The notes under the pieces: generated by a model
What the model saw: only the letters and a program-made list of their open reading frames with translations
The model's database searches: none
What the model was told of the DNA's origin: nothing
Shown here: one piece after another, positions 9,130 through 17,758 of the stretch
How the letters are laid out: each line of letters starts with the position of its first letter
Position numbering within the stretch: the stretch's first letter is position 1
Assembly (NCBI GenBank): GCA_003427395.1
Contig: BFEA01000159.1
Location: 1,902,730-1,927,632, forward strand
Length of the DNA stretch: 24,903 nt
Origin: Chara braunii
Taxonomy: Eukaryota; Streptophyta; Charophyceae; Charales; Characeae
Direction of reading: 5' to 3'
Translations under genes and position numbers: made by a program

Positions 9130-9316
9130 TCCCCCGGAACACAACCCAGCCTCATTTTGGCTGTATCTGGCCGGAAATATAGCTTGTATACATTCATTTT
9201 TAGGGTGCGTTGTGTTCGGGGGATGACCGTAGGCGACATTGCCGGCTTTGTGAGGCTTTGTGATATTTTCCATTTTTTTCCTTTTCGACTTCTAGGGTGC
9301 GTTGTGTTCGGGGGAT
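9130..9316. repeat. Three copies of a transposon-end-like motif (one inverted, two direct)
   Basis: TAGGGTGCGTTGTGTTCGGG followed by GGAT is at 9201-9224 and identically at 9293-9316. A close inverted copy (CCCCCGGAACACAACCCA) is at 9131-9148. The GGGTGCGTT start resembles the terminal inverted repeats common in plant hAT and PIF/Harbinger non-autonomous elements. That family link is an inference. No transposase is nearby. Confidence 0.5.
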
Positions 9317-9795
9317 TTATTTACGTGTCACCCTTGCACAGGGTTCCCGCCCCACATCGTTTTCTTGTGACTTCTTCGCGTCTTTTTGAAAACATATAGC
9401 TAAAGAAAAAAAAACAAAAAACATGTAGCAGCTGCAGTCTCCCCACCAACAGGTTTCTGAATTTTACCCGGGGATGGTCAGCTCAAAGACGGCATATATG
9501 GGGACGAAGCGGGGGGCGGCGCCGAAGCGCTCAAGCCCCGTGACGCGAGCGGTATAGAATTAGGGTTTCTTCCATAGCCGTGCGGAGCTTAGCCACCATG
9601 CCCCGGGGCGCACAGCATGGGGGAGGGGGGTCTTGCAGCTGTCGGGCTCCACAGGAGAGCTTGAGCAAAAGAGACATGAGCTTGTCCAGGGCGTTGAGGA
9701 GGGAGTGAGTGGCCCCTCTAAGGAGGGGAGGCAAATAGCATGGGTGAGTCTTCACAGAGGAGCTGCGGAGCACAACGAGAGACAGATGGCAGCTT
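9317..9795. other. No supported gene
   Basis: A 107-codon minus frame (9854-9531) is present but has no motif and no conserved counterpart in the window. A cluster of A-rich sequence lies at 9402-9425. Confidence 0.4.
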
Positions 9796-10050
9796 TCAAG
9801 GCGCGCAACGAAACGAGAAAGTGATGGCGCCTGTTTACACAACCTTTCGAACATTCTGAACCGAAGAATGCTGTCAGGCGCAGCATCCTTCCGATGGAGT
9901 TAGTCACGGCTGGCAAGCTGTGCAGTCCTGTAAGGGTGGTATGGACCGTAGTCCTTCACCTGTTAAGGCAGCAGTCAAGGCGCGGTGCAGAACGGGCAGA
10001 GATATGGCACCTTAACTGAAGAACGCTGAAGTCAGCGTACTTCCTATGGA
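9796..10050 (+). repeat. Diverged direct repeat next to the assembly gap
   Basis: TCAAGGCGCG at 9796 and again at 9975 opens two copies of a unit. Each continues through a GAAGAAYGCTG block (9863 and 10018) and a CTTCC.ATGGA block. The copies differ by indels of about 24 bp. More copies could lie in the gap. Confidence 0.6.
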
Positions 10051-10084
10051 AGCTTTCAGAAGAAAAGGAAGCACAGTCCAGGGA

Positions 10085-10743
10085 NNNNNNNNNNNNNNNN
10101 NNNNNNNNNNNNNNNNNNNNNNNNNNNNNNNNNNNNNNNNNNNNNNNNNNNNNNNNNNNNNNNNNNNNNNNNNNNNNNNNNNNNNNNNNNNNNNNNNNNN
10201 NNNNNNNNNNNNNNNNNNNNNNNNNNNNNNNNNNNNNNNNNNNNNNNNNNNNNNNNNNNNNNNNNNNNNNNNNNNNNNNNNNNNNNNNNNNNNNNNNNNN
10301 NNNNNNNNNNNNNNNNNNNNNNNNNNNNNNNNNNNNNNNNNNNNNNNNNNNNNNNNNNNNNNNNNNNNNNNNNNNNNNNNNNNNNNNNNNNNNNNNNNNN
10401 NNNNNNNNNNNNNNNNNNNNNNNNNNNNNNNNNNNNNNNNNNNNNNNNNNNNNNNNNNNNNNNNNNNNNNNNNNNNNNNNNNNNNNNNNNNNNNNNNNNN
10501 NNNNNNNNNNNNNNNNNNNNNNNNNNNNNNNNNNNNNNNNNNNNNNNNNNNNNNNNNNNNNNNNNNNNNNNNNNNNNNNNNNNNNNNNNNNNNNNNNNNN
10601 NNNNNNNNNNNNNNNNNNNNNNNNNNNNNNNNNNNNNNNNNNNNNNNNNNNNNNNNNNNNNNNNNNNNNNNNNNNNNNNNNNNNNNNNNNNNNNNNNNNN
10701 NNNNNNNNNNNNNNNNNNNNNNNNNNNNNNNNNNNNNNNNNNN
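10085..10743. other. Assembly gap (659 n)
   Basis: Undetermined bases only. Open frames drawn through it are meaningless. Confidence 1.

Positions 10744-10779
<36 letters not shown>
10744..10779. repeat. (GA)n microsatellite at the gap edge
   Basis: Thirty-six bases of GA remain visible to the right of the gap, so the gap was probably caused by this simple repeat. Confidence 0.95.
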
Positions 10780-10786
<7 letters not shown>

Positions 10787-11139
10787 CTGAATGGAGAACA
10801 AGTGACCTCCGAACCTGTCAGATACAGGCCTCTTGGTATTTTGCTCACGGGATAGGAGCAGCACGCTGCTTGATTTTGTACGTCTAGTGTGAAACTTCTC
10901 GACAAGTATCCAGACTGCTTTCAGCCCATTCCTGCGGAGAACAAGGTTTTCTTAATGACTAGCCTGGAGTGATTGGGCATTCACCAGCGTGCGATAGACT
11001 CCACCCTGCAGAATAGCTAGTTTGAAATGCTTTACAATGTGTGGAGTGGATACTAGAATAGCAGACCTAGTGCTTGATGAGAAGATCGTAAGTAGGGTTT
11101 GTGCGAACCTCGCGGTGGAAGGGATAGTTGAATGGACAC
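10780..11139 (+). other. Probable body of a 5'-truncated retroelement, unrecognised
   Basis: This stretch leads directly into the poly-A-tailed 3' end at 11140-11283. A short plus frame (about 11020-11160) is open, as is a 68-codon minus frame (11158-10952). Neither has a recognisable motif. Confidence 0.3.
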
Positions 11140-11252
11140 TGGACCGGCTTTCCAGCACGAGCCTATGCTGGGTATTGGCCCCAGTATCTCCGGGTTGAAT
11201 TGTGAGGTCCCCGGCCTCTTCGGTATTTTGAAATGAAATGAATGATGCTCTT

Positions 11253-11283
<31 letters not shown>
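11140..11283 (+). mobile_element. Poly-A-tailed 3' end of a LINE or SINE family member
   Basis: Contains GTATTGGCCCCAGTATCTCC and TGTGAGGTCCCCGGCCTCTT, followed by ATGAAATGAATGATGCTC and 29 A residues (11255-11283). The first block is shared with the minus-strand tail at 14300-14460, the second with the minus-strand tail at 12493-12620. These three are therefore 3' ends of one retroelement family in both orientations. The 5' limit is not visible. Confidence 0.65.
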
Positions 11284-11285
<2 letters not shown>

Positions 11286-11467
11286 ACAGCATATATTGGG
11301 ATGGTTGGTTTTGTTTTAGTAAGTTAACAAAAAAATAGAAAAAAAGCAAATGGTAACTCAAGGCCACCATCTGCCTTTTCGAAAGAAGATGGGGAAAAAA
11401 AAGAAAGGAAAAGAATGGCGAAAACATGGAGGATTGGTGCGAAAGGAAAGGACGCAGGTGGGCCCAG

Positions 11468-11583
11468 TTATCCACTAGCAAGGAAGACTGTATTGGGCAC
11501 CTGAATCGGGACGTATTGTATGCAGAGATGCAGAAAAAGGAGTTCAATTCCGGTCTACTGCACTCTCAACAAACACCTCCAAA
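11468..11583 (+). repeat. Short coding-like repeat, copy A
   Basis: Reads EDCIGHLNRDVLYAEMQKK on the plus strand within an 83-codon open frame (11426-11677). It matches copy B at 12180-12300 at both DNA and protein level (shared TATGCAGAGATRCAGAAAA and LN..x.YAE.QK). Function unknown. Confidence 0.5.
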
Positions 11584-11645
11584 AAGCCAAACAAACAAAC
11601 AAACAAACAATCAAACACAAACAAACAAACAAACACACACGTCTA
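11580..11645. repeat. (CAAA)n microsatellite
   Basis: CAAA/AAAC units ending in a short CA run, directly after repeat copy A; typical of a decayed A-rich retroelement tail. Confidence 0.75.
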
Positions 11646-12179
11646 GCTTCAGGCGCTTAGTCCAAAAATCCCCTTAATGTTGCTAGTAGTAGTACATTGG
11701 CCCTGGGCCTGTGGTGGGACTGTTGTGTGGAACGGGGGCTGTGGGAATGACAGAAGTGGGCAACGGTCGCGAGACATCCGTTAAAAAAATTGGGACTACA
11801 CGGAGAGAAAGAGTAGCATGGCCACTCTTGACAAAAAGACAAAAACAAAAAGCAAAAAAAAAAGCATTGCCACTCTTATCTTCACCTCTCCTAGCGAGGG
11901 GTCTGGGTGGGAACAAAAAAAAAAAAAAGCCCATTGTTTTCGAGAAAGAAGAGGAGAAAAAAAGCTGAATAGGCACTAAAAGCATGTAGTACGGCGGGAC
12001 AAGTGCCACCTACTCTGGTTCTTCATTTCTGGCCATTGAACTTCACTATCTTCTGTCAGAGATTGACAATTCCCGAAAGTGGGACTTGGTCCCAGGCTTG
12101 GTACCAGTTGGGAAGAACTACCTACCCGACCCTTCCCCAAGGGGCGTGGGAAAGACTGAGCGAAATGGATCACAGGGGC

Positions 12180-12300
12180 CGTGGTCCCTCTAGCGAAGGG
12201 GATAGGATAGATTTCCTGAATCTGGCTATGTTTTATGCAGAGATACAGAAAAGCAGTTCTATCTCGATTTCCTGCTCCTGTCCTCAAACACGTCCAGATT
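12180..12300 (+). repeat. Short coding-like repeat, copy B
   Basis: Reads SEGDRIDFLNLAMFYAEIQK in a 108-codon plus frame (12003-12329); partner of copy A about 710 bp upstream. The rest of 11650-12490 contains A-rich runs and no recognised gene. Confidence 0.5.
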
Positions 12301-12492
12301 CAGGCATTCAATCCGATGCTCTTTGCTGATAGGACCACGGCCAGGGAGGCGAAAGGATGTAGCACAAGAAAAGAAAAGGCTGAGAGAGAAGTGATCATCA
12401 TGGGCCTCCCTCCACTACTCTCGAAATGTGCAAAACGATAGTGAATCTTCCGCTAGAACATGGAAAGACACAGCGCCATAACTTTGTTTGTC

Positions 12493-12620
12493 TTTTTTTT
12501 TTTTTTCACAAAAGACATGCTCCAGTCTATTAGTGGGGAGCTGCACTTGTTGGGAATCGGGCCCAACATCCCTGTGGGGCAGATCAAGAGGCCGGGGTCC
12601 TCACAGTCTACCGGGAATTA
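12493..12620 (-). mobile_element. 3' tail of the host LINE with poly-A
   Basis: Minus strand reads TGTGAGGACCCCGGCCTCTT, then a GGGCCCGATTCCC block, CTCCCCACTAATAGACTGGA, GCATGTC, and 14 A residues. Blocks are shared with the tails at 11140-11283 and 14300-14460. Confidence 0.7.
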
Positions 12621-12651
12621 ACAAAACAAAACCTTTTGGCCGAACAGACTG

Positions 12652-12970
12652 CCTTTGACGGTTCGAAAATACTCGGCCTCCGACCTTTCAGGAGGCCGAA
12701 ACATTTTCACGGCCGCCCATCAGATTTATCAACGGCAGCTGTTGTCGGGCCCGGCCTCCTAAAAGTTCGGGTACTGGCCAGTACCACGTCGAAAATAGGC
12801 TCGGAGGTACCAGTACCTTTGACGGTTCGAAAATACTCGGCCTCCGACCTTTCAGGAGGCCGAAACATTTTCACGGCGGCCGATCGGATTTATCAACGGC
12901 AGCTGTTGTCGGGCCCGGCCTCCTAAAAGTTCGGGTACTGGCCAGTACCACGTCGAAAATAGGCTCGGAG
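12652..12970 (-). repeat. 164-bp tandem repeat in the LINE 3' region, two copies
   Basis: Units 12652-12806 and 12816-12970 have a period of exactly 164 bp and differ at only a few bases. Each contains a TCGGCCTCC/GGAGGCCGA stem with a 9-nt loop. Each also has a perfect 16-bp palindrome GGTACTGGCCAGTACC (12770-12785 and 12934-12949). It lies between the ORF2 stop and the 3' tail. Confidence 0.9.
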
Positions 12971-12973
12971 GGA

Positions 12974-14299
12974 CTAAAATATCTTGTGACCAAAGTAGCT
13001 TATCCCGGAGGAGGGGGATACCTGGCCCTCTCTGTGAGACACTGCCTGATATGGATTGGGCAAACTAGGCCTGGGAGGGTAATCCCACAGAAGTTCCGAA
13101 TAAACGAGAGTATTCCTATCTGTAAAACCAGCCCACCGGAACGGAGTGGACCATTTCTTCTGATACTGTTCTCTAGCTAGGTCAGTTGAGGCCGCTTGAC
13201 GCTTAATTTTAATCCATTCTGCCATAATGTCAAGTCTAATCGAGTGTTTGAACTGTGCTACCAAGGAGGGAATAGACGGGTTGGAGTTGAGGAAGCGCCT
13301 GTCTCTCCTAGCGAGCCAAATGCACCAAAATGCCCTCAATCTGAACGTCTGAGCTAGAATGCCAATCTGATGTTGCTGCAGTTGGGGCTCTGTCTGCCTG
13401 CGAAAACAAAATCTTGGCTTCAAAAACCATCAAAACTGTACGCCTCTGCCCATAACGAGTTCAACTTGTCCCAAAAGCCTCTTGCGATGACACATTCCCT
13501 CCACAGATGTAGCTAGTCTTCTAAGCACGGGTGCGGACATGCGTCACACATTGTAGAGATGTCCATACCCTTCTCCAAGCACCAGAGGGAGGTCAGAACA
13601 CATGAGTGTAAGTGCATCCACTGTAGTCCCCCGACCTTGGTTTCAAGAGAGGAGATAATGCTATGGATAAAGAATAGCAGCCATTTACAAGATAGTGGTT
13701 GGAGATTTAGAGCAGAGAGTCTGCGTTGCCAGTTCAGATTAAGACTTGTTTGTAGAGAGTGGGATTCGGAGAAGAGGGAGTAACCTAAGCGGGAAGAGTA
13801 CTCCATGATAGGCACACTGTTACTGGAGACGTTTGCGTGTGAGACCTTCCAACCATACCTGCAGACATCAGCTTTCCAGTCTCTGATGGGGACGGCTTCA
13901 ATGATGGCACGGAAGACAGGGCGTCCTTCTGTATCCTTTGAGAGTTGAACCCGCACCTCCTCCATAACTGTAAAGGTTGTTGGCTGCATGTCCCTGGTCT
14001 GATTCAGCCTGTCTCTGCCTAGTGACCACTCTGAGGCTTCTGTTGGGCCATTTTCGTTGATCTTATCGATCCTGAAAAGTATGTCCGTTGACGAGGGGGC
14101 TTTGAACCACTGACCTTCCTTGAGGCACTTGTCTGTCTTCCGGAGGGTATCCATCCAAGTATGGGGAAACGCTTCAATAATCTCTTCCAAATGGGCAGCT
14201 TGACGTTGCAGGCCGGCGAGGTGAGGCTGGAGGTCCTTTGCAGTCTTCCAGCGTTTGGAGTCTTCGTTCCAGATGTGGTGAACCAGCCATATACCACGG
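12974..14299 (-). pseudogene. LINE ORF2 part 2: C-terminal region with CCHC zinc motif
   Basis: Resumes at RGIWLVHHIWNEDSKRWKT and stays open to 13516 (PHLAGLQRQAAHLEEIIEAF, WRRLS-type ALNLQPLSCKWLLFFIHSI). A zinc-binding motif at 13548-13492 reads CDAC, then PHPCLED, then a TAG (13513-13515), then LHLWREC, giving C-X2-C-X9-H-X4-C. This is the C-terminal zinc domain of plant LINE reverse transcriptases (zf-RVT type). The TAG sits at a position that tolerates Gln. A phase change between about 13490 and 13420 leads into FRLRAFWCIWLARRDRRFLN and AEWIKIKRQAASTDL, ending at a stop at 12974. This supplies the piece missing from part 1, so both parts are probably one gene split by the insertion. Confidence 0.75.
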
Positions 14300-14460
14300 T
14301 TTTTTTTGCTTTTGTTTTTTTTTCGGGACGAAAGCTCCAATCTATTCGTGGGGAGCATCACGTGCCGAGAACCGGGCTCAGCGTCCCTTTGAAATACAAC
14401 TGAGAATATGTAACATGAAAATTTGAGATACCGGGGCCATTACCCGGCTTTGGCTAAGAA
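14300..14460 (-). mobile_element. Retroelement 3' tail of the nested insertion
   Basis: Minus strand reads AATGGCCCCGGTATCTC, then GGGACGCTGAGCCCGGTTCT, then CTCCCCACGAATAGATTGGA, and ends in an A-rich tail A9-CAAAAGC-A8. The CTCCCCAC(G/T)AATAGA(T/C)TGGAGC block recurs before the poly-A of the host LINE (12507-12560), so both use the same family 3' end. Confidence 0.7.
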
Positions 14461-14506
14461 AAATTTGAGTTACTTAACAAGTTACTACGTCAGACTTCAG
14501 AAAATT

Positions 14507-14900
14507 CAGAAACCGACTCAACCACCCCCCATCAATCCTCTTTACCACACTCCGGCAAGACTTACTGCAGCAAAGCCACCATCTCCGCTACTTTTGTGCC
14601 CTATTTCCGTCCTACGAGCTAGCCCCTTTAGTAGTAGGACGCTTGTTATCCAGCCATCCACTTGTCCCCCTCACCTCTTTGAGAGAAAAAGCAAGACATG
14701 TGCACGATTCAGGAAAAAAACTCAGACACCCCCAGTCCATCCCCTATCCCCACTCCGGCAAGACTTACTACAGCAGAGCCACCATCTCCACTGCTGCTGT
14801 ACCCTATTCCCATCCTACCAGCAAGCCCCCTCACTAGTAGGACGCATAATATCCCACCATCTCCTCCTCCCACTCCCCTCTTTTTTGAACTACAAAAGAA
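14507..14900 (+). repeat. About 200-bp tandem duplication
   Basis: Unit 1 (14507-14706) and unit 2 (14707-14900) share CACTCCGGCAAGACTTACT at 14548 and 14751, AGCCACCATCTCC, and AGTAGGACGC. A third truncated start (TTCAGGAAAA) is at about 14902. It lies just inside the 3' end of the nested insertion. Confidence 0.8.
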
Positions 14901-14999
14901 GTTCAGGAAAAATTAAGAAGACAACGAATAATTGCTGACCTACTAGAAATATCTGGAAAGGCTTGGAAAACTATATGAGCAGGGGGTCAAAACTAAAAC

Positions 15000-16040
15000 A
15001 ACCTACTATCCAAAATTCTCCCTCAATAGACGGAAAGTCTGCCCAGGCTTTCAGTCCTCGTACCAGAACTCACTTGATCTCATACCCCCTTCCATGCTAG
15101 GGTAACAGGGCACCGCAACCTTCCACAGTGCCGAGCAACCTAGTTCTGACGGACAGGAAGTGCCTTCCTCCCTCGGCAAGCCCCTGACACAGGTTACAGG
15201 GTTAATACCCCGGCACCCGCTACGTCCAACGAACTGGTTATGCCTTCCACCCTCAACATAACTCCACAAGCCTCAAGCTCCCCCTGGGTCACAAGGCAAA
15301 CGCTCCAGCACTGACCTGCGTCGTCCCAGCTTCGTTTTTCTGACCTACTTGCCAAACAATCATTTCTCTATTGAGAGCCACCTAAACTAGATTCCATCCT
15401 CCAGTTCTAACCCCACCCCCATCTACCCCCACAAAACGAGAGGAAGGGAGGGAAATACCCCTCATCCTGTGGCGGCTTCGGTGTCGATTTGAAGCTCAAA
15501 TACTCGTGAAGACTCACGAAAAATTCCGGAGATTACTCCTCCCTAAAAAAACGTCCCTTTGTCCTTACACTGCCTCCGCCGGAAGGTGCCCTCTCACCAC
15601 ACCGGTCCCAGTTCAGAACAGCTCCCTAAACGGTCATTCCAACTCCCTCAGCAGCGTACAATTCCCCCAAGAGTATGCTCCCGCAGAGTTGAAGTTCCCC
15701 CTCTCCTGCTGTCTCACCCCCTCTCAATTAAACAGCCCTCTCAACCTCTCATCATGCTAGATTCAACACCCCTTGTCCATTTTCTCCCCAATCGCAATAC
15801 TGATCCGACCCGAAAATCAGCACGGCCCATAAAAGGACAATCCCACAGTACCGCCCCTCCCTCTCAAGGACAACACCTCCCACCTTGTGTAGCCCTCGCA
15901 GGGAGGAGCTCCAATCCTGAGGAAATAGCCCCGATCAATACTTGTGAGCCCAAGCCCTACAAAGCTTATGATGAGCCTCAAAATTTTCGTACCCCAAAAA
16001 CAGCAAAAAAATAGAAATTCCAAAACATGGTGAGCCCTCC
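15000..16040. other. No supported gene inside the nested insertion
   Basis: A 151-codon plus frame (15559-16014) is Ser/Pro-rich with NRNTDPTRKSARPIKGQS. A 72-codon minus frame (15269-15051) includes VTCVRGLPREEGTSCPSELG. Neither is recognised and neither is conserved elsewhere in the window, so I do not call genes. Confidence 0.4.
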
Positions 16041-16047
16041 ATTGCTG

Positions 16048-16174
16048 AGACTGATTACTAGGTAAAACTAAATAGCATCAAAATAAAAAAAGCCATCGCA
16101 TTACAGATCTGATTAGGAAATAGAAAAAATCACGAAGACTAATTACTAAGTAAAAGTTAATTAGCATCAAAATC
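16048..16174 (+). repeat. Diverged 86-bp direct repeat
   Basis: GA(A)GACTRATTACTARGTAAAA followed by TAGCATCAAAAT occurs at about 16048 and again at about 16134. Confidence 0.6.
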
Positions 16175-16312
16175 AGAAAATTCATCTTCATGAAATTAAC
16201 ACCAAATCAGGATGATAAGTTTTGAATCTCCAAATAGGGAGACAAATTAGAAAACAATTTTGATGTCCAATCGGACTTTCGACGTTGATTCCAGAACCCA
16301 AGGTTAAAGGCA

Positions 16313-16591
16313 ATTTCGTTAAAACGGACATAATATATTTTTGAACGAAATTGAAATTGAGTTTTTGGGCCGAAATTCGGTCCAAAGTTTTGGCTCCGAG
16401 GGGTCCAACGTTCCTGGAACGCCGGACCCCCTAGATGTATCTGACCTCAAGCAGAGACCAGATACATCTAGGGGGGCCGACGTTCTAAGAATGCCGGATC
16501 CCCAGGAGCTAAAAAAATTGGACCGGATTTTGACAAAAAAAATCAATTTCAATTTCGTTTAAAAAATATAATATGTCCGTTTTGACAAAAT
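16313..16591. mobile_element. 279-bp foldback (MITE-like) element
   Basis: Two arms of about 131 bp are imperfect reverse complements around a 15-nt loop (16444-16458). The innermost stem is perfect: AGATGTATCTG (16433-16443) against CAGATACATCT (16459-16469). The ends are ATTTCGTTAAAACGG and CCGTTTTGACAAAAT, 13 of 15 paired. GGCA lies directly outside both ends (16309-16312 and 16592-16595), a likely 4-bp target-site duplication. Each arm has its own smaller hairpin, for example GGGGTCC against GGACCCC at about 16400-16430. Arms have drifted, so it is not a recent perfect duplication. No transposase ORF. Confidence 0.8.
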
Positions 16592-16599
16592 GGCAGCTG

Positions 16600-17400
16600 G
16601 TTCAAGAAATCACTCCGACCGTAAATCAGGAAATTACTTGGTAGAAAAAACAAATTGACAATCAGTTGAATACGAAAGGCATATTAACCGAGATGTTGGA
16701 ATTTAACATACATACAAAATTGTCATTGGGATATACCATCATCTACCCTAATTAGCACTATCATCCAATACTATGTAATTCTCCAGTTGATTTATCCAAC
16801 AAAAGCTATCTACAGAAAGTATTTTCAGATTTGTATTCGAACTTTTCATAACGTGAGAAGGAAAAACCTATCTGACTAATCATGAGAACGTAATCGGTAT
16901 TATCATCAAGATAGGCAAACATCCTCACAACCCTAAGCATGACCTCCGGACTAATCCAGGATGCACGATAAGAGCAACAATCCAAAACATACTCCCTCAG
17001 AGTCTCCCTTTTCCATCAACAACCCCCACCTTACCACAACTCCCTCAAACCCTACCCCAACATCTTCGGGGGAGGAGAACGACCTCCTATTGCCAGCACC
17101 TAGGCTCTGAGTAAAGCTAGCAACGAAAACTTTGACGACCGTCTTCCGTTTTCCAAGAGGAAAACAAAAAAACAGTGCGGCTCGCCTTACCAAACTGGTT
17201 AGCAAGGCGCCAGAGGAGGTCCAAGCATCCATCCATATCCACTTACCTACCTGTTGAAGAAAAAGGAGGAGAGGAGACCTCATCACCAACACCAATCCGT
17301 TGCCCCTTTCAAAAATTTTGCCCTATACGCATGTCTTCAAGAGGAGAATCTTCACGAGTGCCCCGTAGCTGATGACGACTCCAACGGCGAGACAAAGTAG
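16600..17400. other. No supported gene inside the nested insertion
   Basis: A 114-codon minus frame (17295-16951) starts MVLVMRSPLLLFLQQVGKWI and is hydrophobic at its N-terminus, but shows no recognisable domain or relatives in the window. The A/T-rich stretch 16600-16930 holds nothing I recognise. Confidence 0.4.
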
Positions 17401-17419
17401 CAGGCGATGGAGCACCCCC

Positions 17420-17690
17420 CCCAACCCCCCGCCCTACACCCTCTTCCTTTCACCCGTCGCCACTCGTCACACGCCCTGCCCACTCCCTCTTCTTTCACAC
17501 CTCTTCGCTCGCCGCTGTTCCCCGTTGCCCTTCGTCGTCATGCGCCACATGCCTTCGCGCTTCTTCGTTCACCACAGCTCCCCGTCGTCCTTCATCGCTA
17601 TGCGCCGCGTCTGCTTTCGCTGTTGCACCCGATCGCCTCTCGTCGCTATGCGTTGTCCGCGCCTACCCACTTCTCCATAGCCTGTCGACA
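17420..17690. repeat. Degenerate GTCGCTATGCG minisatellite
   Basis: Imperfect repeats of a CCGTCGYYMTGCGCC core (about 17535, 17595, 17645) with TTCGCTCGCC and TTCTTCGTTC variants, C/T-rich on plus. Long open plus frames (102 and 121 codons) are repeat artefacts rich in Ser/Pro/Arg/His. Confidence 0.55.
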
Positions 17691-17758
17691 AGATGGGCGG
17701 GGCGCAACACTCCTGGTCGCGCTATGTCCCCCACCCGTATCATCGAGCCCGGTGTGCA

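Larger units (their letters stand above)
14300..17758 (-). mobile_element. Putative 3.46-kb nested insertion inside LINE ORF2
   Basis: It lies exactly between ORF2 residues GLKWMQ (17759) and RGIWLV (14299). Its low-coordinate end is a poly-A-like tail on the minus strand (14300-14323) preceded by the family 3' tail (14324-14460). A minus-strand retroelement with a shared LINE 3' end is therefore the simplest reading. No endonuclease or reverse transcriptase frame is visible in it. It contains a tandem repeat (14507-14900), a foldback element (16313-16591) and a minisatellite (17420-17690). A clear target-site duplication was not found; only a short ACCG is shared near both edges. It may be a non-autonomous LINE derivative, a retrocopied transcript, or more than one insertion. 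Confidence 0.55.

Noticed and set aside
9956-10905. Open frames of 270 to 300 codons on both strands
   Set aside because: They consist mostly of undetermined bases in the assembly gap.
12655-12672. GGTTCGAAAAT as a tRNA/SINE B box
   Set aside because: Only partly matches the B-box consensus, no A box at suitable spacing, and it is part of the 164-bp tandem unit.
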